64,000 bases of DNA from Methanobacterium bryantii. GTDB taxonomy: Archaea > Methanobacteriota > Methanobacteria > Methanobacteriales > Methanobacteriaceae. The notes beneath the pieces were generated by a model. It worked only from the letters and a program-made list of their open reading frames with translations. It had not been told where the DNA came from and did no database searches. Both the position numbers and the translations under genes were made by a program. Positions 48,908-57,310 of the stretch are shown in pieces. The stretch is from positions 124,001 through 188,000 of the forward strand of contig NZ_LMVM01000033.1 in assembly GCF_002287175.1 (NCBI RefSeq), in the 5' to 3' direction. Numbering within the stretch: the stretch's first letter is position 1; each line of letters opens with the position of its first letter.

Positions 48908-49133
48908 GGAGGTTATCAAACACGATGTGTTTGGAACCCCATAAAAATAAAAATTTTTTGGAGGTTGAAGGAAATTCAGAATGAATTTCCTGAACCCCAA
49001 AATTTTTGTTAACAAAAATTTTGGAGGTTGAAGAAACGCGTAGCGTTTCTGAACCACAAATATGAAATATTTGGAGGTTCTCAAAAATTCATTCTGAATT
49101 TTTGGAACCCCAAAAATCAAAGATTTTTGGAGG
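48908..49133. repeat. modular palindrome array with constant GGAGGTT / GAACCCC spacers
   Basis: GGAGGTT recurs at 48908, 48960, 49023 and 49073 (GGAGGC at 49129), at 50-63 base steps. GAACCCC or GAACCAC lies between each pair. Every gap holds a palindrome, and each is different: CAAACAC-GAT-GTGTTTG (48917-48933), GAAATTCAGAATGAATTTC (48971-48989), a perfect 24-base palindrome centred on GTTAAC (48999-49022), AAACGCGTAGCGTTT (49034-49048), AAATATGAAATATTT (49058-49072), arms AAAAATTC/GAATTTTT (49083-49103) and AAAAATCAAAGATTTTT (49112-49128). The two spacers are themselves nearly complementary. Confidence 0.85.
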
Positions 49134-49140
49134 CTTTAAA

Positions 49141-50523
49141 ACGAATATAAATTTAAAGAATTTAGGCATGCCTTTGGCCATAATTGCATTTATAGTGGTT
49201 ATGCTAATTCCTTTAAATGGTCTGAGTTATCAGGGTCATGCTGCAATTGCACTGCTTGTATTCGCCATAATAATGTGGGCGACTGAGTCTGTACATTTAG
49301 CAGTTACTTCTTTAATTATACTTTTCATACAGCCCCTAATTGGAGTAGAAAGTTTTGATAATGCAGTAATTGGTTTTGCAAATCCAATCATATTCTTGAT
49401 GATTGGGGGGTTCATCATAGCAGAAGCAATCCGTAAAAGCGGACTTGCACAGCGGTTAACCTATGCAATGCTCAATAAGTTAGGTACAAGTCCTGGAAGA
49501 AGCCTTTTTGTGGCAGTTTTCTCAACTGGAATTCTTTCAGCGTGGATTGAAAATGTGGTAGCATTCGCCATGCTGTTACCTATCATTAAGGAAATTATAC
49601 CTTTAATGGGTATTAACGATGCTGAAAAAGGAAAAAGTAATTTTGCAAAAGCTATGGTTCTCGGAGCCTCCTACGGTTCTCTGGCCGGTGGATTAGGTAC
49701 AGAGATAGGAACCGCTCCCAACCTGATGGCAGCAGCATATACTCATCTACCATTTTTAAACTGGATGATATTCGGATTTCCACTGGCAATAGCACTAATG
49801 CTTATCATATGGAAATTCCTTGGTTTCATGTTCCCATTTGAAGTTAAAGGAATAATAGGCGGAAAAGAAACTATTGCTACAAAAATGGAATCATTAGGTT
49901 CCATAACAAAAACAGAGAAAATAACTCTTGGAATACTGCTATTTACCATACTGCTATGGGTTACAGCAAGTTTCACAGGCATAAACAGTTACTCTGTTGC
50001 ACTTATCGGTGCAGTTCTCTACTTCATATTTGGTGTTGTTGACTGGAAAGACGCCCAAACCAACGTTGATTGGGGATTAATTATCTTCTTTGGAGGTGCA
50101 CTCTCACTAGGAGCAGCATTACTCAACACTGGAGCCGCTTCATGGTTAATAAAAGATATCGTAGCCATGTTAGGAAGCAACCCATCAACAATGCTGATAA
50201 TGCTGGTACTTATGATTATAGGCGTAATTATCACCCAGGTAATGTCAAATATAGCATTATCCGCTATTTTGATACCATTATCAGTGACATTAGCACAAGC
50301 ACAGGGACAACCAATAGGAGTTTATGCAATACCAGTTGCAATTGCATGTTCACTATCGTTCATGTTACCAATGGCAGACCCAACAGTAGCAATGGCTTAC
50401 GGTACAAAATATGTAAACATCAAAGAGATACTCAAAGCAGGAGTACCGTTAATTGTAATAGGAGTTATACTTACCCTAGCTATGCTCTTGACAATAGCCA
50501 TACCATTCCATATTATAGGATAA
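49141..50523 (+). CDS. SLC13/DASS-type anion transporter
   Basis: This is a divalent anion:sodium symporter-like protein of about 460 residues with 11-12 membrane segments in two repeated halves. Each half has the substrate loop: EIGTAPNLMAAAY and LPMADPTVAMAYGTKY. It probably imports dicarboxylates, sulphate or a similar anion. The start is odd. No ATG, GTG or TTG follows the GGAGG at 49129 at useful distance; 7 bases on stands ACG (49141). ATG 49168 would cut into the first helix and has no site. A TTG at 49102 lies inside the repeat array. ACG is given provisionally. Confidence 0.85.
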   Translation, partial: TNINLKNLGMPLAIIAFIVVMLIPLNGLSYQGHAAIALLVFAIIMWATESVHLAVTSLIILFIQPLIGVESFDNAVIGFANPIIFLMIGGFIIAEAIRKSGLAQRLTYAMLNKLGTSPGRSLFVAVFSTGILSAWIENVVAFAMLLPIIKEIIPLMGINDAEKGKSNFAKAMVLGASYGSLAGGLGTEIGTAPNLMAAAYTHLPFLNWMIFGFPLAIALMLIIWKFLGFMFPFEVKGIIGGKETIATKMESLGSITKTEKITLGILLFTILLWVTASFTGINSYSVALIGAVLYFIFGVVDWKDAQTNVDWGLIIFFGGALSLGAALLNTGAASWLIKDIVAMLGSNPSTMLIMLVLMIIGVIITQVMSNIALSAILIPLSVTLAQAQGQPIGVYAIPVAIACSLSFMLPMADPTVAMAYGTKYVNIKEILKAGVPLIVIGVILTLAMLLTIAIPFHIIG

Positions 50524-50531
50524 AATTGTTA

Positions 50532-50560
50532 GTAGAATTTTTATATTCTACATTTTATTA
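50532..50560 (+). terminator. hairpin and T-tract after the transporter gene
   Basis: GTAGAAT at 50532-50538 pairs with ATTCTAC at 50545-50551, and a T-rich tract follows to about 50567. It lies just after the transporter stop codon, so it is a likely transcription end. Confidence 0.55.
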
Positions 50561-50602
50561 TTTTTTTAAACATAAAACCAGTTTTAATTACGTAATTTTT
50601 TT

Positions 50603-50929
50603 TCATTCTACAATAACTCTGCCTCTTATTGATGAATTTAATCCATCATAGTAATTATATTTCCCTTCTTTATCAAAGGTATATGTGAATGTATCTCCTT
50701 TGTTTAAAGTTGGACTCTCAAAGTTTCCAGTATCATTTACTATTTTACAGGGAGTATTATCCTGATTAGTCCATCTAACCATTGTTCCTAACGTAACATG
50801 CATTGGTTGGTTTAAATGTAGAATTTCCAATAATAATTGTATTAGTTTGCTTTTCTGCGTACAGACAGATACTGAAATTACTCCGATAACCATAAAAATT
50901 ATTCCAATTCTTATAAGAGCTGAGTTCAT
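50603..50929 (-). pseudogene. cupredoxin-like lipoprotein with compensated frameshifts and lost copper ligands
   Basis: The frame keeps a signal segment with Cys about residue 23 and the plastocyanin-like strands VRWTNQD, FESPTLNKGDTFTYTF, EGKYNYY and GRVIVE. Residues about 26-43 do not fit, but another frame over the same DNA reads NTIIIGNSTFKPTN, the expected cupredoxin strand. So one base was lost near 50848 and one gained near 50799, restoring frame. The copper ligands are also gone: the His after NTP is Cys, and the C-terminal Cys-His-Met loop reads DGLNSSIRG. It is probably decaying, unless the shifts are sequencing errors. Confidence 0.7.
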
Positions 50930-51218
50930 GATTTAATTAGTATTCCCGGTTAGATAATAATTTAACTAAATATTATATTATAAATGGAGTTCAGTATACA
51001 GTATCTAAAATATACATAAAAGAATCTAGCTTCTATTTTTAATTTTCAATACCAACACATCAGGATTACATTATAAATCACCATACAATTTACCCTTTTA
51101 AACCATTGAAAACTATTAGTATGTTGAATCAGAAAGTTATATAGTGAATTTCATTATTTAAAACTGATATCATCAAAAATATGTGAAAATATCTCTAAAC
51201 ATTAAAAGATGTGATTAA

Positions 51219-51677
51219 ATGATTACCATTACCCAAAAAGAAAATCTAGTTTTAAACCAGATTAAATATTTTCAGGCAGAATACAGTAACGGAGTACCTT
51301 CCAATATTTTAAAGTTAGATCTTTCCATGTCAGAAACTGAATTTAAAGATATACTAACAAATTTAGAAAATAAGGACCTCATATCCAGAAATGATAATTA
51401 TATTAAAGCTAATGCAGTCGATGCAAAGATTAATGCAGTAGAATCAAGGGCAGACGTTTTAAGAGAAGACCTTAATCAGACAGAGAAAAAAACATTTGAA
51501 CTTATCACAAATTTAGCCACTGATGGGTTTATTTCAAGGCATTTTTTAGAAGGAAATCTTCTTTATGGTGATTTAAAATTGAATAACCTCCAGATGTACC
51601 AGATTATCGTATCCCTTGAAAATAAGGGTTTAATCAAAAAAATTCAAAAGAAAGATGGGGAGTATTATTCCCTGTAA
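51219..51677 (+). CDS. double winged-helix protein, unnamed
   Basis: The 152-residue protein appears to hold two winged-helix units: about 5-65 (PSNILKLDLSMSETEFKDILTNLENKDLISRNDNYIKA) and about 90-152 (SRHFLEGNLLYGDLKLNNLQMYQIIVSLENKGLIKKI), joined by a helix. This suggests DNA binding, as a regulator or chromatin-associated protein. No named family is recognised. It is a single gene with its own upstream region. Confidence 0.6.
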   Translation: MITITQKENLVLNQIKYFQAEYSNGVPSNILKLDLSMSETEFKDILTNLENKDLISRNDNYIKANAVDAKINAVESRADVLREDLNQTEKKTFELITNLATDGFISRHFLEGNLLYGDLKLNNLQMYQIIVSLENKGLIKKIQKKDGEYYSL

Positions 51678-51843
51678 ATTTTAAATTTGTAATATATTTT
51701 TTTTAATTTTAATATTAAAACTTAATTAAGGGTTTAAATACTATAAATAGTTTAAAAAATAGTTATTTTTATGTTTAAGCTTTGATAATCCATATAAAAA
51801 TATTTAAATACTAATTTTAATAAAAGTATTACATGGTGATCTT

Positions 51844-52155
51844 ATGGCTGAAGAAGGAAATACTGAAAAAATACCTGTTTCCCCTGCAACATTTGTATAT
51901 CACACTGAAGATGAATACATAATGGAAGTAGAGCTTCCAGGCGTGAAAAAAGAAGATATAAACATTAACGTGACTGAAAATACATTTTGTGTTAGAGCCC
52001 CAAGAAGAAATACAGAATATAACGGATGCTGGGTACTTGCTCACGATTTTGATCCAGATAAAGGCAGTGCACAATATGAAAACGGATTATTAACCATTAG
52101 AATGCCTTTAACTGAAGAAAGGGAAAAGCCAAGCAGGGAAATAGATGTAATGTAA
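51844..52155 (+). CDS. small heat-shock protein (Hsp20/alpha-crystallin)
   Basis: A short 103-residue alpha-crystallin domain with VELPGVKKEDI and ENGLLTIRMPL. The N-terminal arm is only about 14 residues and the C-terminal IxI tail motif is not evident, so oligomers may be smaller than usual. GGTGATCTT precedes the start. It acts as an ATP-independent chaperone holding unfolded proteins. Confidence 0.85.
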   Translation: MAEEGNTEKIPVSPATFVYHTEDEYIMEVELPGVKKEDININVTENTFCVRAPRRNTEYNGCWVLAHDFDPDKGSAQYENGLLTIRMPLTEEREKPSREIDVM

Positions 52156-52198
52156 ATATAAATTAAATCTTTTCTATTTTTTTTAGGAGAGTTAAATA

Positions 52199-53200
52199 AT
52201 GGTAAAAATTGGATATAAACCTTCCATCGAAGAATTTGGCCCTCTTGATCTTGTATGTTTTGCTAAACAAGCAGGAGATGCAGGTCTTCAAAATCAACAA
52301 AAATCTAAGCTTTCGAAAATTTTATAAAATTTTCACATGCCGTAGGAAACGTAGCATTCGAAAATTAAAAATTTTCGATGCGTCAAAATCGAAGATTTTG
52401 AAAGTTTCCTCGGCCCCGAAAACAAGTCATGCAAAAAAACCATGGTTTTTTGCTGCGTCAAAATTGAAAATTTTGACAGTTTAGAGGGCCCTAAAAATTC
52501 AAAGCCTATAAAAATCGTAGATTTGACAGAATTTTTGAGGGATTTTTGTGAGATAGAAAAATGCATGCATTTTTCTATATCTATGATTTTGAGAACTCTT
52601 AAATTATCGAAATCTATAATTCCAATAATTTCCGAAGGGTTCGACTTTGCCATGATTTCGGACCATTATCATCCATGGATTTCACAAACAGGGTAAATTC
52701 CATTTGTCTGGAGTACAATTAGAGACATATCCCATGTAACTGAAAGGTTGTCCACTGTAACTGGAGTAAAATGCCCTACATTCAGGACACACCCTGCAAT
52801 TATAGCCCAGGCTGCAGCAGCAGCTTGCATACCAATGAAAATGTAGCAACAATTTTCAAAAATATGGGAAGGGGAAAATAAACCCTGCTATAGTGAAGCT
52901 ACAGTGTGCTGGGATGAAAACAAAGAAGAAACTCGAAAAAATGCCCTTAAATATTGGCCCATTAAATTAAATGATGTTCAAATAAACGTTGACCTTCCAA
53001 CAACTACACATTTGAAAGATTAGCTATGAAAAATCAGTTGCTGAAAAAATAGTCTGCAGTAGTGATCCAGAGGATCATATAAATAAAATAAAAAGATATG
53101 CTGACGCTGGTTACGACCATATATGCATGCATCAAATTGGTCCAAAACAGCAGGAATTTATCGAATTTTACAAAGATGAAGTGCTACTGCATATACTTGT
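52199..53200 (+). pseudogene. F420-dependent oxidoreductase (G6PDH-like, TIGR03557 type), broken by a hairpin array
   Basis: A GGAG site and ATG 52199 begin a normal luciferase-like protein: MVKIGYKPSIEEFGPLDLVC to KQAGDAG at about 52283. The frame then enters palindromic sequence and stops. Coding resumes at about 52639 with GFDFAMISDHYHPWIS, in the expected place for this family. It then has in-frame stops, an internal deletion after AIIAQAAAAA, a frameshift near 53015, and a last piece DPEDHINKIKRYADAGYDHI to FYKDEVL. About 355 bases of foreign repeat were gained inside the gene. The remains show an ancestral F420H2/F420 enzyme, now inactive. Confidence 0.85.
52284..52638. repeat. hairpin array inserted in the F420-oxidoreductase gene
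   Basis: Palindromes in order: a perfect 20-base one, GAAAATTTTATAAAATTTTC (52315-52334); a unit with outer arms GCCGTAGGAAAC (52339-52350) and GTTTCCTCGGC (52404-52414) around hairpins at 52354-52381 and 52384-52400; a second unit with hairpins at 52431-52453 and 52457-52477 and outer GGCC/GGCC arms; and a perfect 26-base palindrome at 52553-52578. The word TGCGTCAAAAT links the two hairpins in both units (52379 and 52454). No transposase frame is present, and no clear target duplication was found. Confidence 0.8.
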
Positions 53201-53280
53201 ATTTAATCATAGAATCCATCAAAAATTAATTAAATTTACTTCTTTTTTTAAATAAAATACAATAATAACTCATTTCCAAT

Positions 53281-53763
53281 TTAAGTTGTCCACGAGTAAG
53301 GATTAAATTCTGATGGCCGTATATACATTATATCTGCATATCCCCCTTTTAAAAGTGCCTTATTTATATTAACACCATTTACATAAACTACAGCAAGAAC
53401 TCTACCGTATTTATCATAATGCTTTGCATTATCTATATCCAGATAAACCTCTTTTCCAAGACACGCCTTTTTTACAAAATTTTTAGCTTGCTGATATCCT
53501 GGCTGGTTTTTTTCAGGTGTATTTATGCCTACAAGTCGTATTCTCCCAACAGTATCAATATCTATTGTGTCCCCATCTACAACATGGTAACAGAGGCCAT
53601 TTGCGTCATAGTGTGAAGAATTATTTGATATCTCCAGATTAAGGTTAGTAGATATATTATCTTCTAAATTTGAATTACTGTCATTTAGTCCATTACTTCC
53701 AATACATCCCGAAATGGTAACTACGAGTACGATAAATCCAATTAAAACTATTTTTGATTTCAT
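53281..53763 (-). CDS. lipid-anchored thermonuclease (SNase-like)
   Basis: The 160-residue product has a signal ending in the lipobox ISGC, an Asn/Ser-rich linker, then the staphylococcal nuclease fold: VVDGDTIDI, RIRLVGINTPE (catalytic Arg and Glu), DKYGRVLAVVYV (second Arg) and NINKALLKGGYAD. All key residues are present, so an active outer-surface, calcium-type nuclease is likely. It could salvage nucleotides or degrade foreign DNA. GAGG lies before the ATG. Confidence 0.88.
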   Translation of the reverse strand: MKSKIVLIGFIVLVVTISGCIGSNGLNDSNSNLEDNISTNLNLEISNNSSHYDANGLCYHVVDGDTIDIDTVGRIRLVGINTPEKNQPGYQQAKNFVKKACLGKEVYLDIDNAKHYDKYGRVLAVVYVNGVNINKALLKGGYADIMYIRPSEFNPYSWTT

Positions 53764-53957
53764 TTAAGCCTCAAAATTTAATTATTTTAAAAGCCTTTCA
53801 CCGAAAAACTAGTTCAATGATTTGTAAAATTCAATATATAAATTTAAAAATAAGCTGTGCATTTTCCATTCATCCCATTTAACAGATCAAAAATAAAAAA
53901 AGGAGGTATTAACATAATCCTGTTTTAAATTGTATTTACTATTGCCAGTTATGCACA

Positions 53958-54713
53958 TCAGGTTTTATTGGTACTGTTTGTCGTTTTTGTAGTGTTAGTT
54001 GTCGTAGTTGTTTTAACAATTATATTGGTGAAATATCCATTTACAACTTTTCTGCCATTAATAACGCCATTGTAAGGAACTAAATAAACTCCACGGCGGT
54101 CATGGGATTTTCCATGGACCAAACAGAAGTCCATATCAGTATCACCAGCAACCCACAGTCCTTCAGGAGATGTCAATTGTGCCGGGCCTTGTTCAAAATA
54201 TAAAACTCCCCAGTGATGTGTTGCAGGATTATAATTGTAAAAAACACGTGTATGATACTTATAATTTGTATACAAACTGCAGCTGCACCTTCCAGTTGCA
54301 TAAACGTATTTACTGGTTACAACCACGTTATACGCTCCCACGCCGCATTTAGACACGGTAGCTACAGATTTATATTTCCAACACCATTTCCATGTATATT
54401 TCAACGAATATTTCCATTTGTACTTCCAGGTATATTTCCATGTGTATTTCCATTTTCCGTTGCTTTTGTACCAGTGCTTATACCACTGTTTATACCACGA
54501 TTTATACCAGTGCTTATACCATTTTTTATAATAATATTTGTACCATATTTTAGTTTTTGTAGTGGACGCTGCATTCACTTTTAAAACGCTGCTATTATCA
54601 TTTAAACTAATTTTAGCACCTTCATTCGAAGTAGACTGTGCACCTACTGAAGGAAAAATGAACGCTAGCATAAATGCCACTAATAGAACTGCGATCAAAT
54701 ATTGTCGCTTAAT
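53958..54713 (-). CDS. secreted protein with Trp-Lys-Tyr repeat tract
   Basis: The only start with a good ribosome-binding site is ATT 54713 (GGAGG, 7 bases spacing). It gives a textbook signal peptide (KRQYLIAVLLVAFMLAFIFPSVGA). A longer ATG-started frame to 54782 runs through the leader hairpin. After residue about 55 come about 60 residues built of WYKxWYK then WKYTWKY repeats. A C-terminal domain of about 110 residues with Cys pairs follows (GRCSCSLYTNYKYHTRVF, DMDFCLVHGKSHDRRG), shared with the next paralogue, then a Thr/Asn-rich tail. It may bind a cell-wall polymer; function unknown. Confidence 0.65.
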   Translation of the reverse strand: MKRQYLIAVLLVAFMLAFIFPSVGAQSTSNEGAKISLNDNSSVLKVNAASTTKTKIWYKYYYKKWYKHWYKSWYKQWYKHWYKSNGKWKYTWKYTWKYKWKYSLKYTWKWCWKYKSVATVSKCGVGAYNVVVTSKYVYATGRCSCSLYTNYKYHTRVFYNYNPATHHWGVLYFEQGPAQLTSPEGLWVAGDTDMDFCLVHGKSHDRRGVYLVPYNGVINGRKVVNGYFTNIIVKTTTTTNTTKTTNSTNKT

Positions 54714-54719
54714 TATATC

Positions 54720-54758
54720 GCCTCCTAGTCCTAAATTATTAATACACCTACATAGGAC
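54720..54758 (-). promoter_or_regulatory. leader hairpin with ribosome-binding site
   Basis: Read on the minus strand, GTCCTA and TAGGAC arms (54753-54758 and 54728-54733) form a hairpin that ends 2 bases before GGAGGC (54720-54725). The same arrangement with the same arms and the same 2-base gap precedes the paralogue at 55.7 kb, so a shared post-transcriptional or protein-bound control element is plausible. Confidence 0.5.
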
Positions 54759-54783
54759 ATTACGCACCTGGATAATAATCAAT

Positions 54784-55150
54784 TTTATATGACATATAAA
54801 TTTTTTTATTTAATTCGACAAAAAAGAAGCCATTAAAATCTATTTTAATATTTAAAGCTCTATTAGAATTTATTTACGAAAGCCATTTCCAATCAACTCA
54901 CTTCAATTAATTTTTAAACTATTCCTAAAATAGCAGAGTAATATTAATGAGTAAATTATGGAACAATGTATTAATTAAAAGACATTATCATTTAAAACTA
55001 TATCCAAATTAACCTGCGGAATTTAATTAATAATACAGCAAATAATGATTATAAATTAAGAAAATAAATGTATTCAGACATATGCTTTTAAAAATAGTCA
55101 GTTAAAACTTAATTAACCAAATTTTTAGATCATATAGATCATTTAAAAAT
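54784..55150. other. AT-rich intergenic region between paralogues
   Basis: Upstream region of the Trp-Lys-Tyr repeat protein. It is AT-rich and probably carries its promoter. No reading frame or palindrome of note apart from the terminator that borders it. Confidence 0.4.
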
Positions 55151-55185
55151 AAAAAAATCTGGATTTGCGTTAATCCAGTTTTTTT
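55151..55185 (-). terminator. bidirectional terminator hairpin
   Basis: CTGGATT at 55159-55165 pairs perfectly with AATCCAG at 55172-55178 around a 6-base loop. T-runs flank it on both strands. It follows the stop codon of the shorter secreted paralogue by about 20 bases. Confidence 0.7.
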
Positions 55186-55205
55186 AAATAGCAGTTATTA
55201 AACAT

Positions 55206-55697
55206 TTACACAAAATATCCGTTAACTACTTTTTTACCATTAATTGTCCCATTATAAGGGATTAAATATTTTCCCCTGTTATCATGGGATTTTCCATGAA
55301 CCAAACAAAAGTCCATGTCAGTTACTGTACTGTACCACATACCTTCAGGGTTGTTCTTTCCAGAACCTACTTCATAGGCCAAAACTCCCCATTTATGCGA
55401 TGATGGGTCATAATTTTTAAAGACCCTGGTGTGGTACTTATAATCGGTGTATAAACTACAGGTACATTTACCAGTAGCCATGACATATTTTGAAGTTACT
55501 TTCACATTATATGCAGCAACACTGCTTTTAGTTGTTTTAGAAGCTGCATTTACTTCTAAAATACCATTATGTTGATTTAAATTGGTTTTTTCGCTCCCAT
55601 TTAATGTATTTTGAATTTGTAGCCCTTCAACTGAAGGTAAAAAGATGACTGCTGCTACTACCGCAAATAGTAACGCACTCTTAAATTTCCACGTAAT
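55206..55697 (-). CDS. secreted protein, short paralogue of the Trp-Lys-Tyr repeat protein
   Basis: From ATT 55697 (GGAGG, 7 bases spacing) the frame gives TWKFKSALLFAVVAAVIFLP, a clean signal peptide. A short Ser/Asn linker follows, then the same C-terminal domain as its neighbour (GKCTCSLYTDYKYHTRVF, DMDFCLVHGKSHDNRG, KVVNGYF). It has no Trp-Lys-Tyr tract and no Thr tail. A shorter start at GTG 55505 would lose the signal and has no site. The shared His/Asp/Cys positions could form a metal or catalytic centre, but no family is recognised. Confidence 0.65.
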   Translation of the reverse strand: MTWKFKSALLFAVVAAVIFLPSVEGLQIQNTLNGSEKTNLNQHNGILEVNAASKTTKSSVAAYNVKVTSKYVMATGKCTCSLYTDYKYHTRVFKNYDPSSHKWGVLAYEVGSGKNNPEGMWYSTVTDMDFCLVHGKSHDNRGKYLIPYNGTINGKKVVNGYFV

Positions 55698-55703
55698 TGT
55701 ACC

Positions 55704-55741
55704 GCCTCCGTGTCCTATATGTTAAATTAGTCATTTAGGAC
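55704..55741 (-). promoter_or_regulatory. leader hairpin with ribosome-binding site
   Basis: On the minus strand GTCCTA (55736-55741) pairs with TAGGAC (55712-55717), and the stem can extend to about nine of ten pairs. GGAGGC follows after 2 bases (55704-55709). It matches the element before the neighbouring paralogue. Confidence 0.5.
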
Positions 55742-56341
55742 GTCTTTTAGTACAAAGCTAATAATAAGTCAAGATCATATATAAACCTTTTGTTTTTAAA
55801 TCGAAAAAAAGGCCCCTTCATATCTCTTTTTTAGATTTAAAGCAATATTAAAAGCTTTTATAATAACTCTCCATGGGCGAAATTTTTCGATTCTTATTTT
55901 AAGTAAAACGGCTCATTTAAAACCCTATTTCTAAAAATTAACAAGGAAGAATGTTTTTATAAAATATGCACTTACCTTTAAACCAGCTTATCGCATGACC
56001 GATATGGCCGGTTCATATATTATCATCATATAAAGCATAATTTCAAAAAAGAACCTCTACAAATTGCACATATACTTGTATAAACTATGATAACAATTTT
56101 CAATTAAGTTCTAAAAAATCCCGATTTATGTGATTGAAATCATATTAAATCATTAAATTGTAATACAATATTTAAATTAAATATTTAGGGATAAAAAGTA
56201 AAAATAAAGTGAAAACACTAACTGAAAATCAAATTTTGGTATACTATTAAATTACAAGTTAATTAATAGTAACTAAATGCAGATATATAGTTCATTTTAA
56301 ATGATATATAACTAAAAAAATCATAAATAGGAGTTAAATAA
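55742..56341. other. AT-rich divergent intergenic region
   Basis: About 600 bases between the short secreted paralogue and galE. It contains a small palindrome GACCGATATGGCCGGTC-like segment near 56000 and a GGAG site before galE, but no gene. Both promoters should lie here. Confidence 0.4.
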
Positions 56342-57310
56342 ATGATATTAATTGTAGGTGGAGCAGGATACATAGGATCTCATTTAAACAAAGAAATCAA
56401 CAAAAAAGGAATTGAAACTGTTATATTCGATAATTTAAGCTATGGTCACAGAGACTTTGTAAAATGGGGAACATTTGAAAGGGGAGATTTAGGTAACATA
56501 GACGATATACGTGCTGTTTTCAAGAAGTACCCAATTGAAGCAGTGATGCATTTTGCTGCATTTACATATGTTGGAGAATCTGTAGAAGATCCACAAAAAT
56601 ATTACACAAATAACGTTAAAAATACTTTAAATCTACTTCAGGTAATGCTTGAGGAAAATGTAAAGTACTTCGTGTTCTCTTCAACATGTGCAACATATGG
56701 AAATCCTGTTGAAATCCCAATAACTGAAAACCATCCACAAAACCCAATTAATCCCTATGGAAAGGGTAAATTAATGGTAGAAACAGTCTTAAAAGATTAT
56801 AGTGACGCATATGGATTAAAATATGCATCGCTGCGGTATTTCAATGCCGCAGGTGCTGATCCAGAAGGCGAAGTTGGTGAACTGCATAACCCTGAAACTC
56901 ATTTAATACCACTTATCCTTGATGTTGCAGCTGGAAGAAGGGAAGATATTAAAATATTTGGAACCGATTATGATACTCCAGACGGTACCTGCATTAGAGA
57001 CTACATACATGTCACTGACCTAGCAGAAGCGCACATTTTAGCTCTTGAATATCTTCAAAACGGAGGCGAAAGCGACTTTTTTAACCTTGGAAATGGAAAT
57101 GGATTTTCAGTAAAAGAGGTTATAGAAACAGCAGAAGAAGTCACAGGTAAAGATATCAGGGCAGTTGAAGCAGAAAGAAGAGCAGGAGATCCTCCAGTTC
57201 TAGTCGGAAGTTCCGATAAAGCAAAAGAAAAGTTGAACTGGAAGCCTAAATATGATGAACTGTCTACAATTATAGAAACTGCCTGGAACTGGCATAAAAA
57301 ATTAAAATAG
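56342..57310 (+). CDS. galE: UDP-glucose 4-epimerase
   Basis: Short-chain dehydrogenase-type epimerase of 322 residues, interconverting UDP-glucose and UDP-galactose (or their N-acetyl forms). Motifs: GGAGYIGSH at the start, SSTCATYGNP, the catalytic Tyr and Lys in NPYGKGK, and RYFNAAGAD. It supplies sugar nucleotides for surface glycans, like the rfb genes earlier in the window. Single gene with a GGAG site. Confidence 0.94.
   Translation: MILIVGGAGYIGSHLNKEINKKGIETVIFDNLSYGHRDFVKWGTFERGDLGNIDDIRAVFKKYPIEAVMHFAAFTYVGESVEDPQKYYTNNVKNTLNLLQVMLEENVKYFVFSSTCATYGNPVEIPITENHPQNPINPYGKGKLMVETVLKDYSDAYGLKYASLRYFNAAGADPEGEVGELHNPETHLIPLILDVAAGRREDIKIFGTDYDTPDGTCIRDYIHVTDLAEAHILALEYLQNGGESDFFNLGNGNGFSVKEVIETAEEVTGKDIRAVEAERRAGDPPVLVGSSDKAKEKLNWKPKYDELSTIIETAWNWHKKLK

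Noticed and set aside
48725..49120. 131-codon minus-strand frame across the hairpin array
   Set aside because: A repeat-derived frame rich in Phe/Tyr/Leu words, with no start site; antisense to the array.
48908..49133. CRISPR array
   Set aside because: Regular spacing suggested it, but the constant parts are only 7-11 bases, the variable parts are palindromes, and no cas genes are near. The Cas4-like nuclease at 27.3 kb is better read as exonuclease V type.
52209..52696. Frames of 84-106 codons on both strands inside the inserted array
   Set aside because: They are produced by long palindromes and run in and out of pseudogene sequence; no coding signal.
52156..53280. Functional F420-dependent enzyme by frameshift repair
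   Set aside because: Too many lesions (inserted array, stops, internal deletion, frameshift) for recoding to restore a protein.
54213..54584. Plus-strand 123-codon frame opposite the Trp-Lys-Tyr repeat gene
   Set aside because: Its Phe/Pro/Ile repeats are the antisense of the repeat tract. No ribosome-binding site.
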